A stretch of DNA of 13,119 bases from an uncultured Burkholderiales bacterium (GCA_903831925.1 CAIKZV010000018.1:1-13119); one strand, 5' to 3'. Positions 1 to 7,117 are shown, counted from the stretch's first letter. Numbers and translations are program-made. Notes: generated by a model not told the origin, from the sequence alone.

Positions 1-494
1 AACCGAGCAGCGCGCAGCTTGAGCACGAACTGAATCGCGTTGACGACATAGATGAGGTAAGCGGCCAGCGCGACGTACATCTGCTGGCGGGTATCGATCG
101 CGCCGGTCAGCAGGGCATAGAGGTAGTAGGTATGCAGGGCGATGACGCCCATGCTCACCACGTCTTCCCAAAAAAACGCGGGCGCAAACAGGTATTTGCC
201 GAAGACCACCTTTTCCCAGATGCAGCCGGTGACCATGATGGTGTAGAGCGTGATGGTCTTGATGACGATCGAGATCGTTGCGGCGGTTTCGCCCTGTCCG
301 GTCAGCAGATAGCGGCACACCAGAACCACACTGACGATGAACACCAGGAACTGGAAAGGGGCCAGCAAACCCTGCACAAGGGTCCACTTCGTCTCGTCGC
401 GACGCTTGCGTTCTTCCGCCGTATAAAGCGGCGGCCGGCCGGTTTGCGGCCGCTTGTGAGCGGCTTGCTCAGCGGTGAAGTCATTTGTCCCCAT
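1..494 (-). CDS. bchF: 2-vinyl bacteriochlorophyllide hydratase BchF (3' end beyond window)
   Basis: BchF adds water across the C3-vinyl group of (bacterio)chlorophyllide, giving the hydroxyethyl group that later becomes the acetyl of bacteriochlorophyll a. It is a membrane protein. I translated the minus strand from ATG at 494-492: 164 codons, open to the left edge. The family core is clear: LYTAEERKRRD near residues 23-33, WTLVQGLLAPFQFLVF at 37-52, FGKYLFAPAFFWEDV at 98-112, LHTYYLYALLTG at 120-131, and VVNAIQFVLKLRAAR at 150-164. Four hydrophobic segments are visible. The family is about 165-170 residues, so only a few are missing. An in-frame TAG lies at 506-504, three codons upstream, so ATG 494 is the only standard start. 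It gives about 20 more N-terminal residues than I recall for the Rhodobacter protein. No good Shine-Dalgarno is seen. The gene is divergent from aerR. Homology is from memory of the family. Confidence 0.93.
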   Translation of the reverse strand, partial: MGTNDFTAEQAAHKRPQTGRPPLYTAEERKRRDETKWTLVQGLLAPFQFLVFIVSVVLVCRYLLTGQGETAATISIVIKTITLYTIMVTGCIWEKVVFGKYLFAPAFFWEDVVSMGVIALHTYYLYALLTGAIDTRQQMYVALAAYLIYVVNAIQFVLKLRAAR

Positions 495-500
495 GAGCCC

Positions 501-529
501 AATCTAGCCGCGTCACCAGCGACTGTCAA
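501..529 (-). promoter_or_regulatory. Predicted sigma70-type promoter of bchF
   Basis: On the minus strand a perfect -35 box TTGACA (529-524) is followed by a 17-base spacer and TAGATT (506-501) as -10. Transcription would begin around 494-495, at or beside the A of the bchF ATG (494), which implies a leaderless or almost leaderless message. This fits the lack of a ribosome binding site. The -35 box is one arm of the PpsR-like palindrome at 524-541, the usual arrangement for repression. Prediction from sequence only. Confidence 0.6.
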
Positions 530-541
530 CCTGTCTTGACG
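524..541. promoter_or_regulatory. PpsR/CrtJ-like operator at bchF/aerR
   Basis: The PpsR/CrtJ consensus is TGT-N12-ACA. Here the plus strand reads TGTC-N10-GACG, one base off in the last position. It overlaps the bchF -35 box, where a bound repressor would block RNA polymerase. A similar TGT-N12-ACG site lies at 7118-7135 between crtI and bchG. Since PpsR is encoded about 1.2 kb away, binding is a reasonable inference. Confidence 0.55.
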
Positions 542-802
542 TAATCTTCAACTGACACTAGGATTCAGGCATCGAAAACACCACGCTGCTGACGTCGTCA
601 ACAGCCGGCCCACTTGACGGCTGGTCTGCTTGACACCCGGCTGGGTGGCCCTGACACTGGGGTAACACTTGCAGCAGCGCCGCATTCAGTCCCTTGGCCA
701 AAACGACCAGGACTTTGCGTTACCCAAAACAGATCAGCGTCATCTGCGTCAGATAGGCTTTAATCGGCCTGCAGAATCGACGCTAGCGGACGATACCCAG
801 TC

Positions 803-808
803 AGGGAG
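803..808 (+). promoter_or_regulatory. Ribosome binding site deciding the aerR start
   Basis: AGGGAG at 803-808 stands 7 bases before ATG 816. This favours ATG 816 over the in-frame TTG at 669, which has no comparable site. Confidence 0.7.
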
Positions 809-815
809 ACGGTAC

Positions 816-1709
816 ATGGAGCGCTCATCCGACAACGGCTCGCCGTCCGATGCAAGTCACGGCTCCGGTTCGCATGGCGAGTCGGCAGCTTATTCGTCGG
901 ACAGAAGGTCTGCGCCAGCGCGCTATCAGCAGTGGCTGCAACGTACCATCGAAACCGAGGTCATCCCCCGACTGATGCTTGCACAGCGTCTGACGGCGAT
1001 CTCGCCAGACGTCTCAAATGGTGACCTTGGGTCAACACCTGGTCTGGCCGACATTGAAACCTTTGCCTCACTGCTGCTGCAGGATGACGAATCAACCTGC
1101 GACGATTTCATCGCCACGCTTCGGAAACGTCCGATCGCGATGGAAAGCATCTTTCTTGATCTGTTTGCGCCAACGGCTCGACGCCTTGGAGAATTATGGA
1201 CCGATGATCTTTGTGATTTCACACAGGTCACGCTGGGCCTGTGGCGAATTCAGAAGATGGTTTACGAGTTGGGCAGCGCAGTGCCTGCGCGACCGTTCGA
1301 TTCGACCAGAACCACACCGCTTCGTGCAATGCTGGTCGCGGCACCGGGTTCTCAACACACACTCGGCCTGACGATGGTGAGCGAGTTTTTCCGTCGTGCA
1401 GGTTGGGATGTCTATTCCGAGCCATGCGCCACTGCTCAGGAATTGACCGCGCTGGCCCGTCACGGTTGGTTTGATGTGATCGGTCTGTCTGCCAGCGTCG
1501 ATGATCAGCTCGAAGCGCTCGAAATGTTTATTTCCGAGTTGCGGACTGCTTCCAGGAACCCCTCGGTCGGCGTGATGGTCGGTGGTCCGGTGTTCCTTAA
1601 CAATGCCTCGCTGGTTGGGGCCGTTGGCGCCGATTTCACAGCTTGCGATGCGCGTCAGGCGGTCGAAAAGGCCGAATCCTTTGCATCCGCATCTCAGAAG
1701 AAGTTATGA
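816..1709 (+). CDS. aerR: Cobalamin-binding photosynthesis antirepressor AerR/PpaA
   Basis: AerR (PpaA) binds cobalamin and works with PpsR/CrtJ to relieve repression of bch, crt and puc promoters in response to light and oxygen. The 297-residue protein starts at ATG 816 behind a good ribosome binding site. Residues 1-35 are a low-complexity Ser/Gly/Asp/His-rich leader. Residues 40-160 look like the helical cobalamin cap, with LGELWTDDLCDFTQVTLG at 124-141. A Rossmann-like B12 domain follows: AMLVAAPGSQHTLG at 171-184, in which His181 is the likely cobalt ligand, and VGGPVF at 255-260. The frame stays open upstream to 666 (TAA at 663-665), so a longer form from TTG 669 is possible; Rhodobacter AerR is reported in long and short forms. 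The stop TGA (1707-1709) overlaps an ATG at 1706, the usual sign of coupling to a downstream gene. Cofactor binding is inferred from the family. Confidence 0.88.
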   Translation: MERSSDNGSPSDASHGSGSHGESAAYSSDRRSAPARYQQWLQRTIETEVIPRLMLAQRLTAISPDVSNGDLGSTPGLADIETFASLLLQDDESTCDDFIATLRKRPIAMESIFLDLFAPTARRLGELWTDDLCDFTQVTLGLWRIQKMVYELGSAVPARPFDSTRTTPLRAMLVAAPGSQHTLGLTMVSEFFRRAGWDVYSEPCATAQELTALARHGWFDVIGLSASVDDQLEALEMFISELRTASRNPSVGVMVGGPVFLNNASLVGAVGADFTACDARQAVEKAESFASASQKKL

Positions 1710-1771
1710 CAGTCACAGCACCTCAGGCGAAGGTCGGCCTGGATCAACCCGTCGTTTCTCGCAGCACGTGA
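1706..1771 (+). other. 21-codon mini-ORF linking aerR to ppsR, or displaced 5' end of ppsR
   Basis: ATG 1706 overlaps the aerR stop (ATGA) and opens a frame of 21 codons, beginning MTVTAPQAKVGLD, that stops at TGA 1769-1771. That TGA overlaps GTG 1768, the first start in the ppsR frame within the gap (GTGA). Either it is a coupling peptide passing ribosomes from aerR to ppsR, or it is the real ppsR N-terminus displaced by loss of one base: an extra G making ACGGTG around 1766-1769 would join the two frames. I favour the second reading because the GTG has no ribosome binding site, whereas the ATGA junction is typical. Confidence 0.5.
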
Positions 1772-3192
1772 ACCGCGCCGCCCCGCTCAAACACAGCTTT
1801 GCCGGGTTCGGCCCGGCAGAAACGGCTTCCCTGATTGCAGCGGCAGCCGATGTTGCGTTGCTGGTTGATTCGCGCGGTGTCATTCGCGATGTCTCGACCG
1901 GAAACCAGGAATTTGGCGGCATTGCGCTGACCGACTGGATCGGACGGCCCTGGGCCGAGACGGTGACCTCCGAGAGTCGTCCCAAGGTCGAAGCCCTGCT
2001 GAAGGACGTGGGAGCCGGTGTTGAGCCGCACTGGCGGCATATCAATCACCCGTCCAGCGAAGGCAGCTCGATACCGGTCCTGTATTCGACCATCCAGGCA
2101 GGCCCGAAGGGGCAGGTGGTCGCCATTGGTCGTGATCTTCGACAGTTTGCCGCAGTCCAGCAAAAGTTGGTGGCCGCGCAGCAGTCGATGCAGCGCGACT
2201 ATGTCAGGCTGCGGCAGACCGAGGCACGCTATCGCATGCTCTTCGAGTCCATCTCCGAGCCGGTCCTGATTGTCGATGCCGGCACATTGAAGGTCATCGA
2301 AGCCAATCCTGCCAGCGGGCAACTATTCGCAGAGCCAGCGAAGCGCATGCTCGGAAGGCCGATCAATGACTGCTTCGATCCTTCAGCCAGTCAAGCGTTG
2401 CTGTCGACCCTCGACGCTCTCAAAGGTGCTCGACAGACCCAAAGCGCCCAGATCCGCGTCAAGACCGCCAATCAGCGAAGTGTCGAACTGTCGGTCTCGG
2501 CATTTCGGGTCGACAACGACACCCTGTTGCTGATCAACCTGTCGCTGCCTTCCAGTGCGTCGGCAATGACCAACGACGTGCCGCGTCAGTCGCTCCTTGC
2601 GGCCATCGAACGCGCCCCGGATGGTCTCGTGGTCACCGACACCAGCGGGAAAGTGCTGTATGCCAATCACAGCTTCGCGGAGATGGCCCAATTTGATACC
2701 AGCGAGCAGGTCGTGGGCGAGTCGCTCGACCGCTGGCTTGGCAGATCAGGCGTTGATCTGGGTGTGCTGATGGCCAACCTGCGCCAGAACGACGCGGTCA
2801 GATTGTTTCCGACAGTCATCCGCGGCCGATTCGGCACAGAGACCTCGGTCGAGATTTCGGCGACATCGGTCCCCAATGGAAAGCAGTCCTGCCTGGGATT
2901 CACCATCCGCGACGTCGGTCGGCGCCTGCAGACCGAATCAAGGGGCAGCGACAATCCCGGCCTGTCTCGCGCCGTGGCGCAACTGGCCGAGCTCGTCGGT
3001 CGTGTGCCGCTCAAGGACATCGTCGGCCAGACGACCGACCTGATCGAACAGATGTGCATCGAGGCGGCGCTGCAGCTGACTCGGGACAATCGTGCGGCAG
3101 CCGCCGAAATGCTGGGCCTGTCGCGCCAGAGCCTCTATGTGAAGCTGCGCCGCTACGGGCTTGGCGAGCATCCCGCCGAAAACGCGCACTGA
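1768..3192 (+). CDS. ppsR: Photosynthesis gene repressor PpsR/CrtJ
   Basis: PpsR (CrtJ) is a redox- and light-responsive repressor that binds TGT-N12-ACA palindromes at bch, crt and puc promoters. From GTG 1768 the protein has 474 residues, close to the family length. In order: an N-terminal PAS-like domain (about 18-125), a Gln-rich coiled linker (125-155; AVQQKLVAAQQSMQ), PAS1 (about 155-260; YRMLFESISEPVLIVD), PAS2 (about 272-385; LLAAIERAPDGLVVTDTSG) and a Fis-type helix-turn-helix (425-465) with AAAEMLGLSRQSLYVKLRRY. Cys430, in QMCIEAAL, matches the redox-active Cys of CrtJ just before the HTH. Other Cys are 202 and 375; I see none near position 250, where Rhodobacter PpsR/CrtJ has its second Cys. 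The start is uncertain: GTG 1768 lacks a ribosome binding site, ATG 1648 in frame would overlap aerR by 62 bases, and a one-base frameshift from ATG 1706 is possible. Confidence 0.92.
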   Translation: MNRAAPLKHSFAGFGPAETASLIAAAADVALLVDSRGVIRDVSTGNQEFGGIALTDWIGRPWAETVTSESRPKVEALLKDVGAGVEPHWRHINHPSSEGSSIPVLYSTIQAGPKGQVVAIGRDLRQFAAVQQKLVAAQQSMQRDYVRLRQTEARYRMLFESISEPVLIVDAGTLKVIEANPASGQLFAEPAKRMLGRPINDCFDPSASQALLSTLDALKGARQTQSAQIRVKTANQRSVELSVSAFRVDNDTLLLINLSLPSSASAMTNDVPRQSLLAAIERAPDGLVVTDTSGKVLYANHSFAEMAQFDTSEQVVGESLDRWLGRSGVDLGVLMANLRQNDAVRLFPTVIRGRFGTETSVEISATSVPNGKQSCLGFTIRDVGRRLQTESRGSDNPGLSRAVAQLAELVGRVPLKDIVGQTTDLIEQMCIEAALQLTRDNRAAAAEMLGLSRQSLYVKLRRYGLGEHPAENAH

Positions 3193-3214
3193 CTGACTCC
3201 TGAGCGCTGGCGCA

Positions 3215-3934
3215 ATGAGTTCCGACGCAGCCGGCGCCAATAAAGTCGTCGCCGGCGAAGTCGTCGTCATGGCGGCCTTCGATATTGCTTCGGCTTCACG
3301 CCTGTGGGGCTGGTCCCGACTTGTGCAGGGCCGATCCGGCCTGCGTGGCGCGGCCGGACTTCGCTTCGCCAAGGTGCTGGGCAGCGGCGTCGAAGGCGGC
3401 TTCGGCCTGAAGCCGAGCGCCTCGATCCTCGGCCTTTTCTGCGTCTTTCAGGACGCGGCCAGCGCCGAAGCCTTCACTGCAGACGACGGGCTGATGCGGC
3501 GCTGGCAAGAGCGATCGCGCGAATCCTTCTGCGTGAAGATGCAGGTCTACTCATGCCGCGGCAGCTGGGCGGGGTCGCGTCTGGCGGTCACCGCCGCCAC
3601 CCCGGTAGCAGGGCCGGTCGTCTCACTGACTCGAGCATCAATCAAGCCTTCGCGCGCGGCCGCCTTCTGGCGCATGCAGCCACCGGCCGAGCGATCACTC
3701 GAGCGGGCCACCGGCTGCCGGCTTGCCATCGGCGTGGGTGAAGCGCCCCTGCTGCGTCAGGCCACCTTCACCGTCTGGGACGATGTCGCCGCCATGGATC
3801 GCTATGCCCGAAGCGGTGCTCATCAGGACGCAATCGTGGCGGCAGCGCGGGGTGGGTTCTTCTCGGAATCGATGTTCGTGCGTTTCGCGCCGTATGAGAT
3901 TTGCGGCCAATGGAAAGGATTGACGATTGGCTGA
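3215..3934 (+). CDS. crtA: Spheroidene monooxygenase CrtA (acyclic carotenoid 2-ketolase)
   Basis: CrtA uses molecular oxygen to put a keto group at C-2 of acyclic carotenoids such as spheroidene, giving the red spheroidenone under aeration. The 239-residue protein, near the length of the Rhodobacter sphaeroides enzyme, shows the family marks FAKVLGSGVEGGFGLKPSAS (51-70), LTRASIKPS near 138-146, FWRMQPPAE near 150-158, GVGEAPLLRQATFTVWD near 173-189 and FFSESMFVRF near 215-224. No signal peptide or membrane segment is evident. ATG 3215 is chosen because the conserved N-terminal strand (VVVMAAFDIASASRLWGW) begins upstream of the next ATG at 3269; the ribosome binding site is weak. The gene starts 22 bases after ppsR and its end overlaps crtD by 8 bases, so the four plus-strand genes are probably one transcript. 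This places an oxygen-dependent carotenoid step beside the redox regulator. Confidence 0.88.
   Translation: MSSDAAGANKVVAGEVVVMAAFDIASASRLWGWSRLVQGRSGLRGAAGLRFAKVLGSGVEGGFGLKPSASILGLFCVFQDAASAEAFTADDGLMRRWQERSRESFCVKMQVYSCRGSWAGSRLAVTAATPVAGPVVSLTRASIKPSRAAAFWRMQPPAERSLERATGCRLAIGVGEAPLLRQATFTVWDDVAAMDRYARSGAHQDAIVAAARGGFFSESMFVRFAPYEICGQWKGLTIG
3914..3919 (+). promoter_or_regulatory. Ribosome binding site for the crtD TTG start
   Basis: AAAGGA at 3914-3919 lies inside the end of crtA and 7 bases before TTG 3927. An in-frame TGA at 3921-3923 shows that crtD cannot start further upstream, so this site supports the TTG. Confidence 0.6.
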
Positions 3935-5465
3935 TCACCATGTGGTGGTGGTGGGCGCCGGTATCGCCGGTCTGGTCAGCGCCATCGATCTTGCCCGTCA
4001 GGGCCTGAAGGTCACGGTGCTCGAGCGGGCAGCGGTGCCGGGAGGCAAACTGCGCCAGGTGATGGTCGATGGTGCGCCGATCGACAGTGGCCCGACAGTC
4101 TTCACGATGCGCTGGGTGTTCGATGCGCTTTTTGCGGATGCGGGTGTGGCCTTTGATGAGGCGGTTCGCCTGGCACCGCTGTCGGTGCTGGCCCGCCATG
4201 CCTGGGGCAGCGGCGGTCGGCTCGACCTGTTTGCCGATGCCCGGCAGTCGCACGAGGCAATCGGTGTATTCAGCGGGCCCGATGAAGCACGACGTTTTAC
4301 CCAATTCTGCGATGAGGCGCGTCGTGTCTACCAGGCGCTAGAAGGACCCTACATCCGATCGACACGGCCACACGTGATGGGCCTGTCGGGCGACCTTGGT
4401 CTTGGCGGTATCGCCACTCTGACCCGACTCGGACCGTTTCGCGACCTGTGGCGTGCGCTGGCCAGGCACTTTCACGATCCTCGTCTGCAACAGCTCTTCG
4501 GGCGCTATGCCACCTACTGCGGATCCTCGCCTTTCGAGGCGCCGGCCACGCTGATGCTGGTGGCGCAGGTCGAAATGCAGGGTGTCTGGGCGCTTGAAGG
4601 CGGCATGATCGAGCTGGCCCGCGCGCTCGCCCGGCTGGCCGGGCAACTCGGGGCCACCATCCGTTGCGGCGCGCATTGCGAGCGGATCGTCATCGAAGCG
4701 GGTCGCGCCAAGGGGGTGATGCTGACCGGTGGCGAGCGGATCGATGCCGATTCGGTGGTCTTCAATGGCGATGTCGGCGCACTGGCCGCAGGACGGCTCG
4801 GCGAGGCCGCCACTCGCGCCACACCGGTGGTGCCAAAGGCTGCACGGTCGCTGTCGGCATTGACCTGGTCGATGAGGGCGCGCACCCGGGGCTTTGCGCT
4901 CACGCGCCACAATGTCTTTTTCGATGACGACTATGCAAGCGAATTCGGCGACATCTTTCGACGCGGCCATCTGCCCGCCAAGCCGACGATCTATGTGTGT
5001 GCGCAGGATCGCGATGATGCGACCGAGCTTGACCGACCCGAGCGGCTGCTGTGCCTGGTCAATGCACCGGCCCGCGGTGATTCGGAGCCCTTCGATGCGG
5101 CTGAAATCGAATCATGTCGGCAACAGGCCTTCGGTCTGATGAAGCGCTGCGGTCTGGAGATTGATCAGCACGAGGGCCATTGCGTCACCACCACCCCCCA
5201 TGATTTCGAGCGGCTGTTCCCAGCGACTGGCGGTGCGCTCTATGGGCGCGCCTCGCACGGCTGGATGTCGGCCTTTGCGCGCCCGGCATCCGGCAGCGCG
5301 ATACCCGGACTCTGGCTTGCAGGGGGCAGCGCCCATCCCGGGCCGGGCGTGCCGATGGCCGCGATGTCGGGACGCCTGGCGGCGGCGTCGCTGATGGCCG
5401 ATCTGAGTTCGACCGGGCGTCGATCGAAGATCACGATTGCAGGCGGCGCGCCCTCGGCTGATTGA
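3927..5465 (+). CDS. crtD: Methoxyneurosporene (1-hydroxycarotenoid 3,4-) dehydrogenase CrtD
   Basis: CrtD introduces the C-3,4 double bond into 1-hydroxy/1-methoxy acyclic carotenoids (spheroidene and spirilloxanthin routes). The 512-residue protein begins with a dinucleotide-binding fold: VVVVGAGIAGLVSAIDLARQG at about 6-26, then the acidic residue of VLERAAVPGGKLRQ (30-43). DSGPTVFTMRWVFDALFADAG (52-72) is more typical of CrtD than of CrtI. The C-terminal flavin-binding stretch, LWLAGGSAHPGPGVPMAAMSG, is near 471-491. The start is TTG 3927, overlapping the crtA stop by 8 bases; an in-frame TGA at 3921 rules out anything upstream. The next gene, crtI, is convergent with a 43-base gap in which I see no convincing terminator. 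Assignment as CrtD rather than another CrtI-family desaturase rests on the MRWVF motif and the adjoining crtA. Confidence 0.88.
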   Translation: MADHHVVVVGAGIAGLVSAIDLARQGLKVTVLERAAVPGGKLRQVMVDGAPIDSGPTVFTMRWVFDALFADAGVAFDEAVRLAPLSVLARHAWGSGGRLDLFADARQSHEAIGVFSGPDEARRFTQFCDEARRVYQALEGPYIRSTRPHVMGLSGDLGLGGIATLTRLGPFRDLWRALARHFHDPRLQQLFGRYATYCGSSPFEAPATLMLVAQVEMQGVWALEGGMIELARALARLAGQLGATIRCGAHCERIVIEAGRAKGVMLTGGERIDADSVVFNGDVGALAAGRLGEAATRATPVVPKAARSLSALTWSMRARTRGFALTRHNVFFDDDYASEFGDIFRRGHLPAKPTIYVCAQDRDDATELDRPERLLCLVNAPARGDSEPFDAAEIESCRQQAFGLMKRCGLEIDQHEGHCVTTTPHDFERLFPATGGALYGRASHGWMSAFARPASGSAIPGLWLAGGSAHPGPGVPMAAMSGRLAAASLMADLSSTGRRSKITIAGGAPSAD

Positions 5466-5508
5466 ATGCCCCGGGTGCAGACGCGCTGGCCCGACAACTC
5501 GCCGTTGA

Positions 5509-7089
5509 TCAGCGGCGCGCGAGCACCACGCTTGCCGCCTCGGGCAGCACCGACATCAGCGCCTTGGCCGATGCCAGCACTCCCGGCATGCCGGCGCCGG
5601 GATGCGTACCGGCACCGACGACATACAGGCCCTCGAGATCCTCGCTGCGGTTGTGCGGCCTGAACCAGGCGCTTTGCAGCAGCAAAGGCTCCATCCCGAA
5701 GGCAGCGCCTTTGTACGAGAGCAGACGATCCTGGAAGTCCTGCGGGGTCAGATAGAAAGACGTGACGATCTCGTCGCGCAGGCCCGGCAGCACGGTCTTT
5801 TCGAGCGACTCGGCGATCGCCTCGCGATAAGGCTCGGCATGCGTGGCCCAATCGGTGCCGCTTTCGAGATGCGGCACCGGCGACAGCACATAGAACGAGT
5901 CGCAGCCCGCAGGCGCCATCGACGGGTCGGAGGCGGTCGGTCGATGAAGATAGAGGCTGAAGTCGTCGGCCAGGTGCTTTCGCTTGAAGATGTCGTCGAG
6001 CAGCTCCTTATAGCGCGGCCCGAGCACCATCATGTGATGCGGCACATCGTGATACTGCTTGCGCGTGCCGAAATACCAAACGAAGAGGCTCATCGAGTAA
6101 CGGCTGCGTTCAAGCCTGGCATCGGTCCAGTGACGCCGATACTGCGGCTCGACCAGATTGCGGTAAGTCCAGGCGGTGTCGCCATTGGAGACCACGATGT
6201 CGGCCGCGATGGCTTCGCCACCGGCCAGTTCGACACCGCTCGCCCGACTGTTGGCCACCGTGATTCGCGTCACTTCAGCGTTGTAGCGGATAGTCGAGCC
6301 CTGCTCGGTGATGAGACCGACCAGACCCCTGACCAGCGCGCCGGTGCCGCCCATCGCCCAATGCACGCCATGACGCTTTTCGAGCGAGGCGATCAGCGCA
6401 TAGGCGCAGGTGACAGAGAAAGGATTGCCACCGATCAGCAGCGGATGAAAGCTGAAGACGATCCGCAGCTTGGGGTTTTTGAAGTGCGACGCGGCCAGTG
6501 TGTAGATGCTGCTCCAGGCGCGCATGCGGGTAAACGACGGTATTGCTTCGAGCAGATCACCAAAGGAGTCGAACGCGGTTTCGGCCATGCCCTCGAAACC
6601 TAGTCGATAACACTTCTCGGCATCGACCATGAAGTTTTCGTAGCCCGCGACATCGTCCTGCGAAAAGCGGGCAACCTCGTCGCGCATGCGCACCGGATCG
6701 CCGGTGTAATCGAACCAGGTGCCGTCGTCGAAGCGGATCCGGTAGAAGGGATCCATTGCTTTGAGGGTGACATCGTCCTCGCGGCGACGCCCGCACAGGG
6801 TCCAGAGCTCATCAAACAGAAAGGGCGCCGTGACGATCGTGGGGCCGGCGTCAAACGTGAATCCGTCGCGCTTGTAGACATAGGCGCGTCCGCCGGGTGC
6901 GTCGAGTTTTTCCAGAACCGTCACCCGCCAGCCGCTTGCTGCCAGTCTGATCGCCGATGCCAGCCCGCCGAAACCGCTGCCGATGACGACGGCGTGCGGC
7001 TTGTCGGCTTCTCCGGATGCCCCTTTGCGCACCGGTTCTGCGCCGGCGTGCACTTCATCAAAAGAGAGGTAGGGCTTGACTGGCCTCAT
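5509..7089 (-). CDS. crtI: Phytoene desaturase CrtI
   Basis: CrtI carries out the FAD-dependent desaturation of phytoene to neurosporene or lycopene, the coloured precursors used by CrtC, CrtD and CrtA. The 526-residue protein has an N-terminal extension of about 31 residues before the Rossmann motif AVVIGSGFGGLASAIRLAA (about 33-51), then VLEKLDAPGGRAYVYKRDGF and FDAGPTIVTAPFLFDELW. It ends with the family signature LYVVGAGTHPGAGMPGVLAS (about 488-507). ATG 7089 is preceded by CCGGAG with an 8-base spacer on the minus strand. The number of desaturation steps (three or four) cannot be read from sequence. It sits alone on the minus strand between crtD and bchG, without crtB beside it; crtIB is the common pairing in purple bacteria. 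A PpsR-like palindrome lies 28-46 bases upstream of its start. Confidence 0.93.
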   Translation of the reverse strand: MRPVKPYLSFDEVHAGAEPVRKGASGEADKPHAVVIGSGFGGLASAIRLAASGWRVTVLEKLDAPGGRAYVYKRDGFTFDAGPTIVTAPFLFDELWTLCGRRREDDVTLKAMDPFYRIRFDDGTWFDYTGDPVRMRDEVARFSQDDVAGYENFMVDAEKCYRLGFEGMAETAFDSFGDLLEAIPSFTRMRAWSSIYTLAASHFKNPKLRIVFSFHPLLIGGNPFSVTCAYALIASLEKRHGVHWAMGGTGALVRGLVGLITEQGSTIRYNAEVTRITVANSRASGVELAGGEAIAADIVVSNGDTAWTYRNLVEPQYRRHWTDARLERSRYSMSLFVWYFGTRKQYHDVPHHMMVLGPRYKELLDDIFKRKHLADDFSLYLHRPTASDPSMAPAGCDSFYVLSPVPHLESGTDWATHAEPYREAIAESLEKTVLPGLRDEIVTSFYLTPQDFQDRLLSYKGAAFGMEPLLLQSAWFRPHNRSEDLEGLYVVGAGTHPGAGMPGVLASAKALMSVLPEAASVVLARR

Positions 7090-7117
7090 TGCACGCGCTC
7101 CGGAAAAGTCGATCCAG

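Larger units (their letters stand above)
495..815. promoter_or_regulatory. bchF-aerR divergent intergenic control region
   Basis: These 321 bases hold no recognisable gene. At the left end are the bchF promoter and PpsR-like site. The rest carries many TGAC/GTCA cores: TGAC starts at 537, 553, 590, 615, 631 and 652; GTCA starts at 512, 525, 597, 739, 748 and 800. One pair forms a palindrome, TGACGTCGTCA, at 590-600. A plus-strand -35-like TTGACA lies at 630-635 but its -10 match is poor; TTTAAT at 759-764 is a possible -10 without a good -35. I cannot place the aerR promoter firmly. Confidence 0.6.

Noticed and set aside
132..539. A 135-codon plus-strand open frame
   Set aside because: It lies antisense to bchF, whose minus-strand frame gives an unmistakable family protein; the plus frame is rich in His/Asp/Gln without any domain pattern.
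612..668. A plus-strand sigma70 promoter using TTGACA at 630-635
   Set aside because: At 16-18 bases downstream the best -10 is GACACT, only three of six matches; not enough to call.
5466..5508. A terminator between the convergent crtD and crtI
   Set aside because: The 43-base gap has short GC-rich self-complementarity only and no T-run.
5602..6603. A 333-codon plus-strand open frame opposite crtI
   Set aside because: Long only because of high GC; the opposite strand encodes a full CrtI with all motifs. Its composition (Arg/His/Gly-rich) is typical of a shadow frame.
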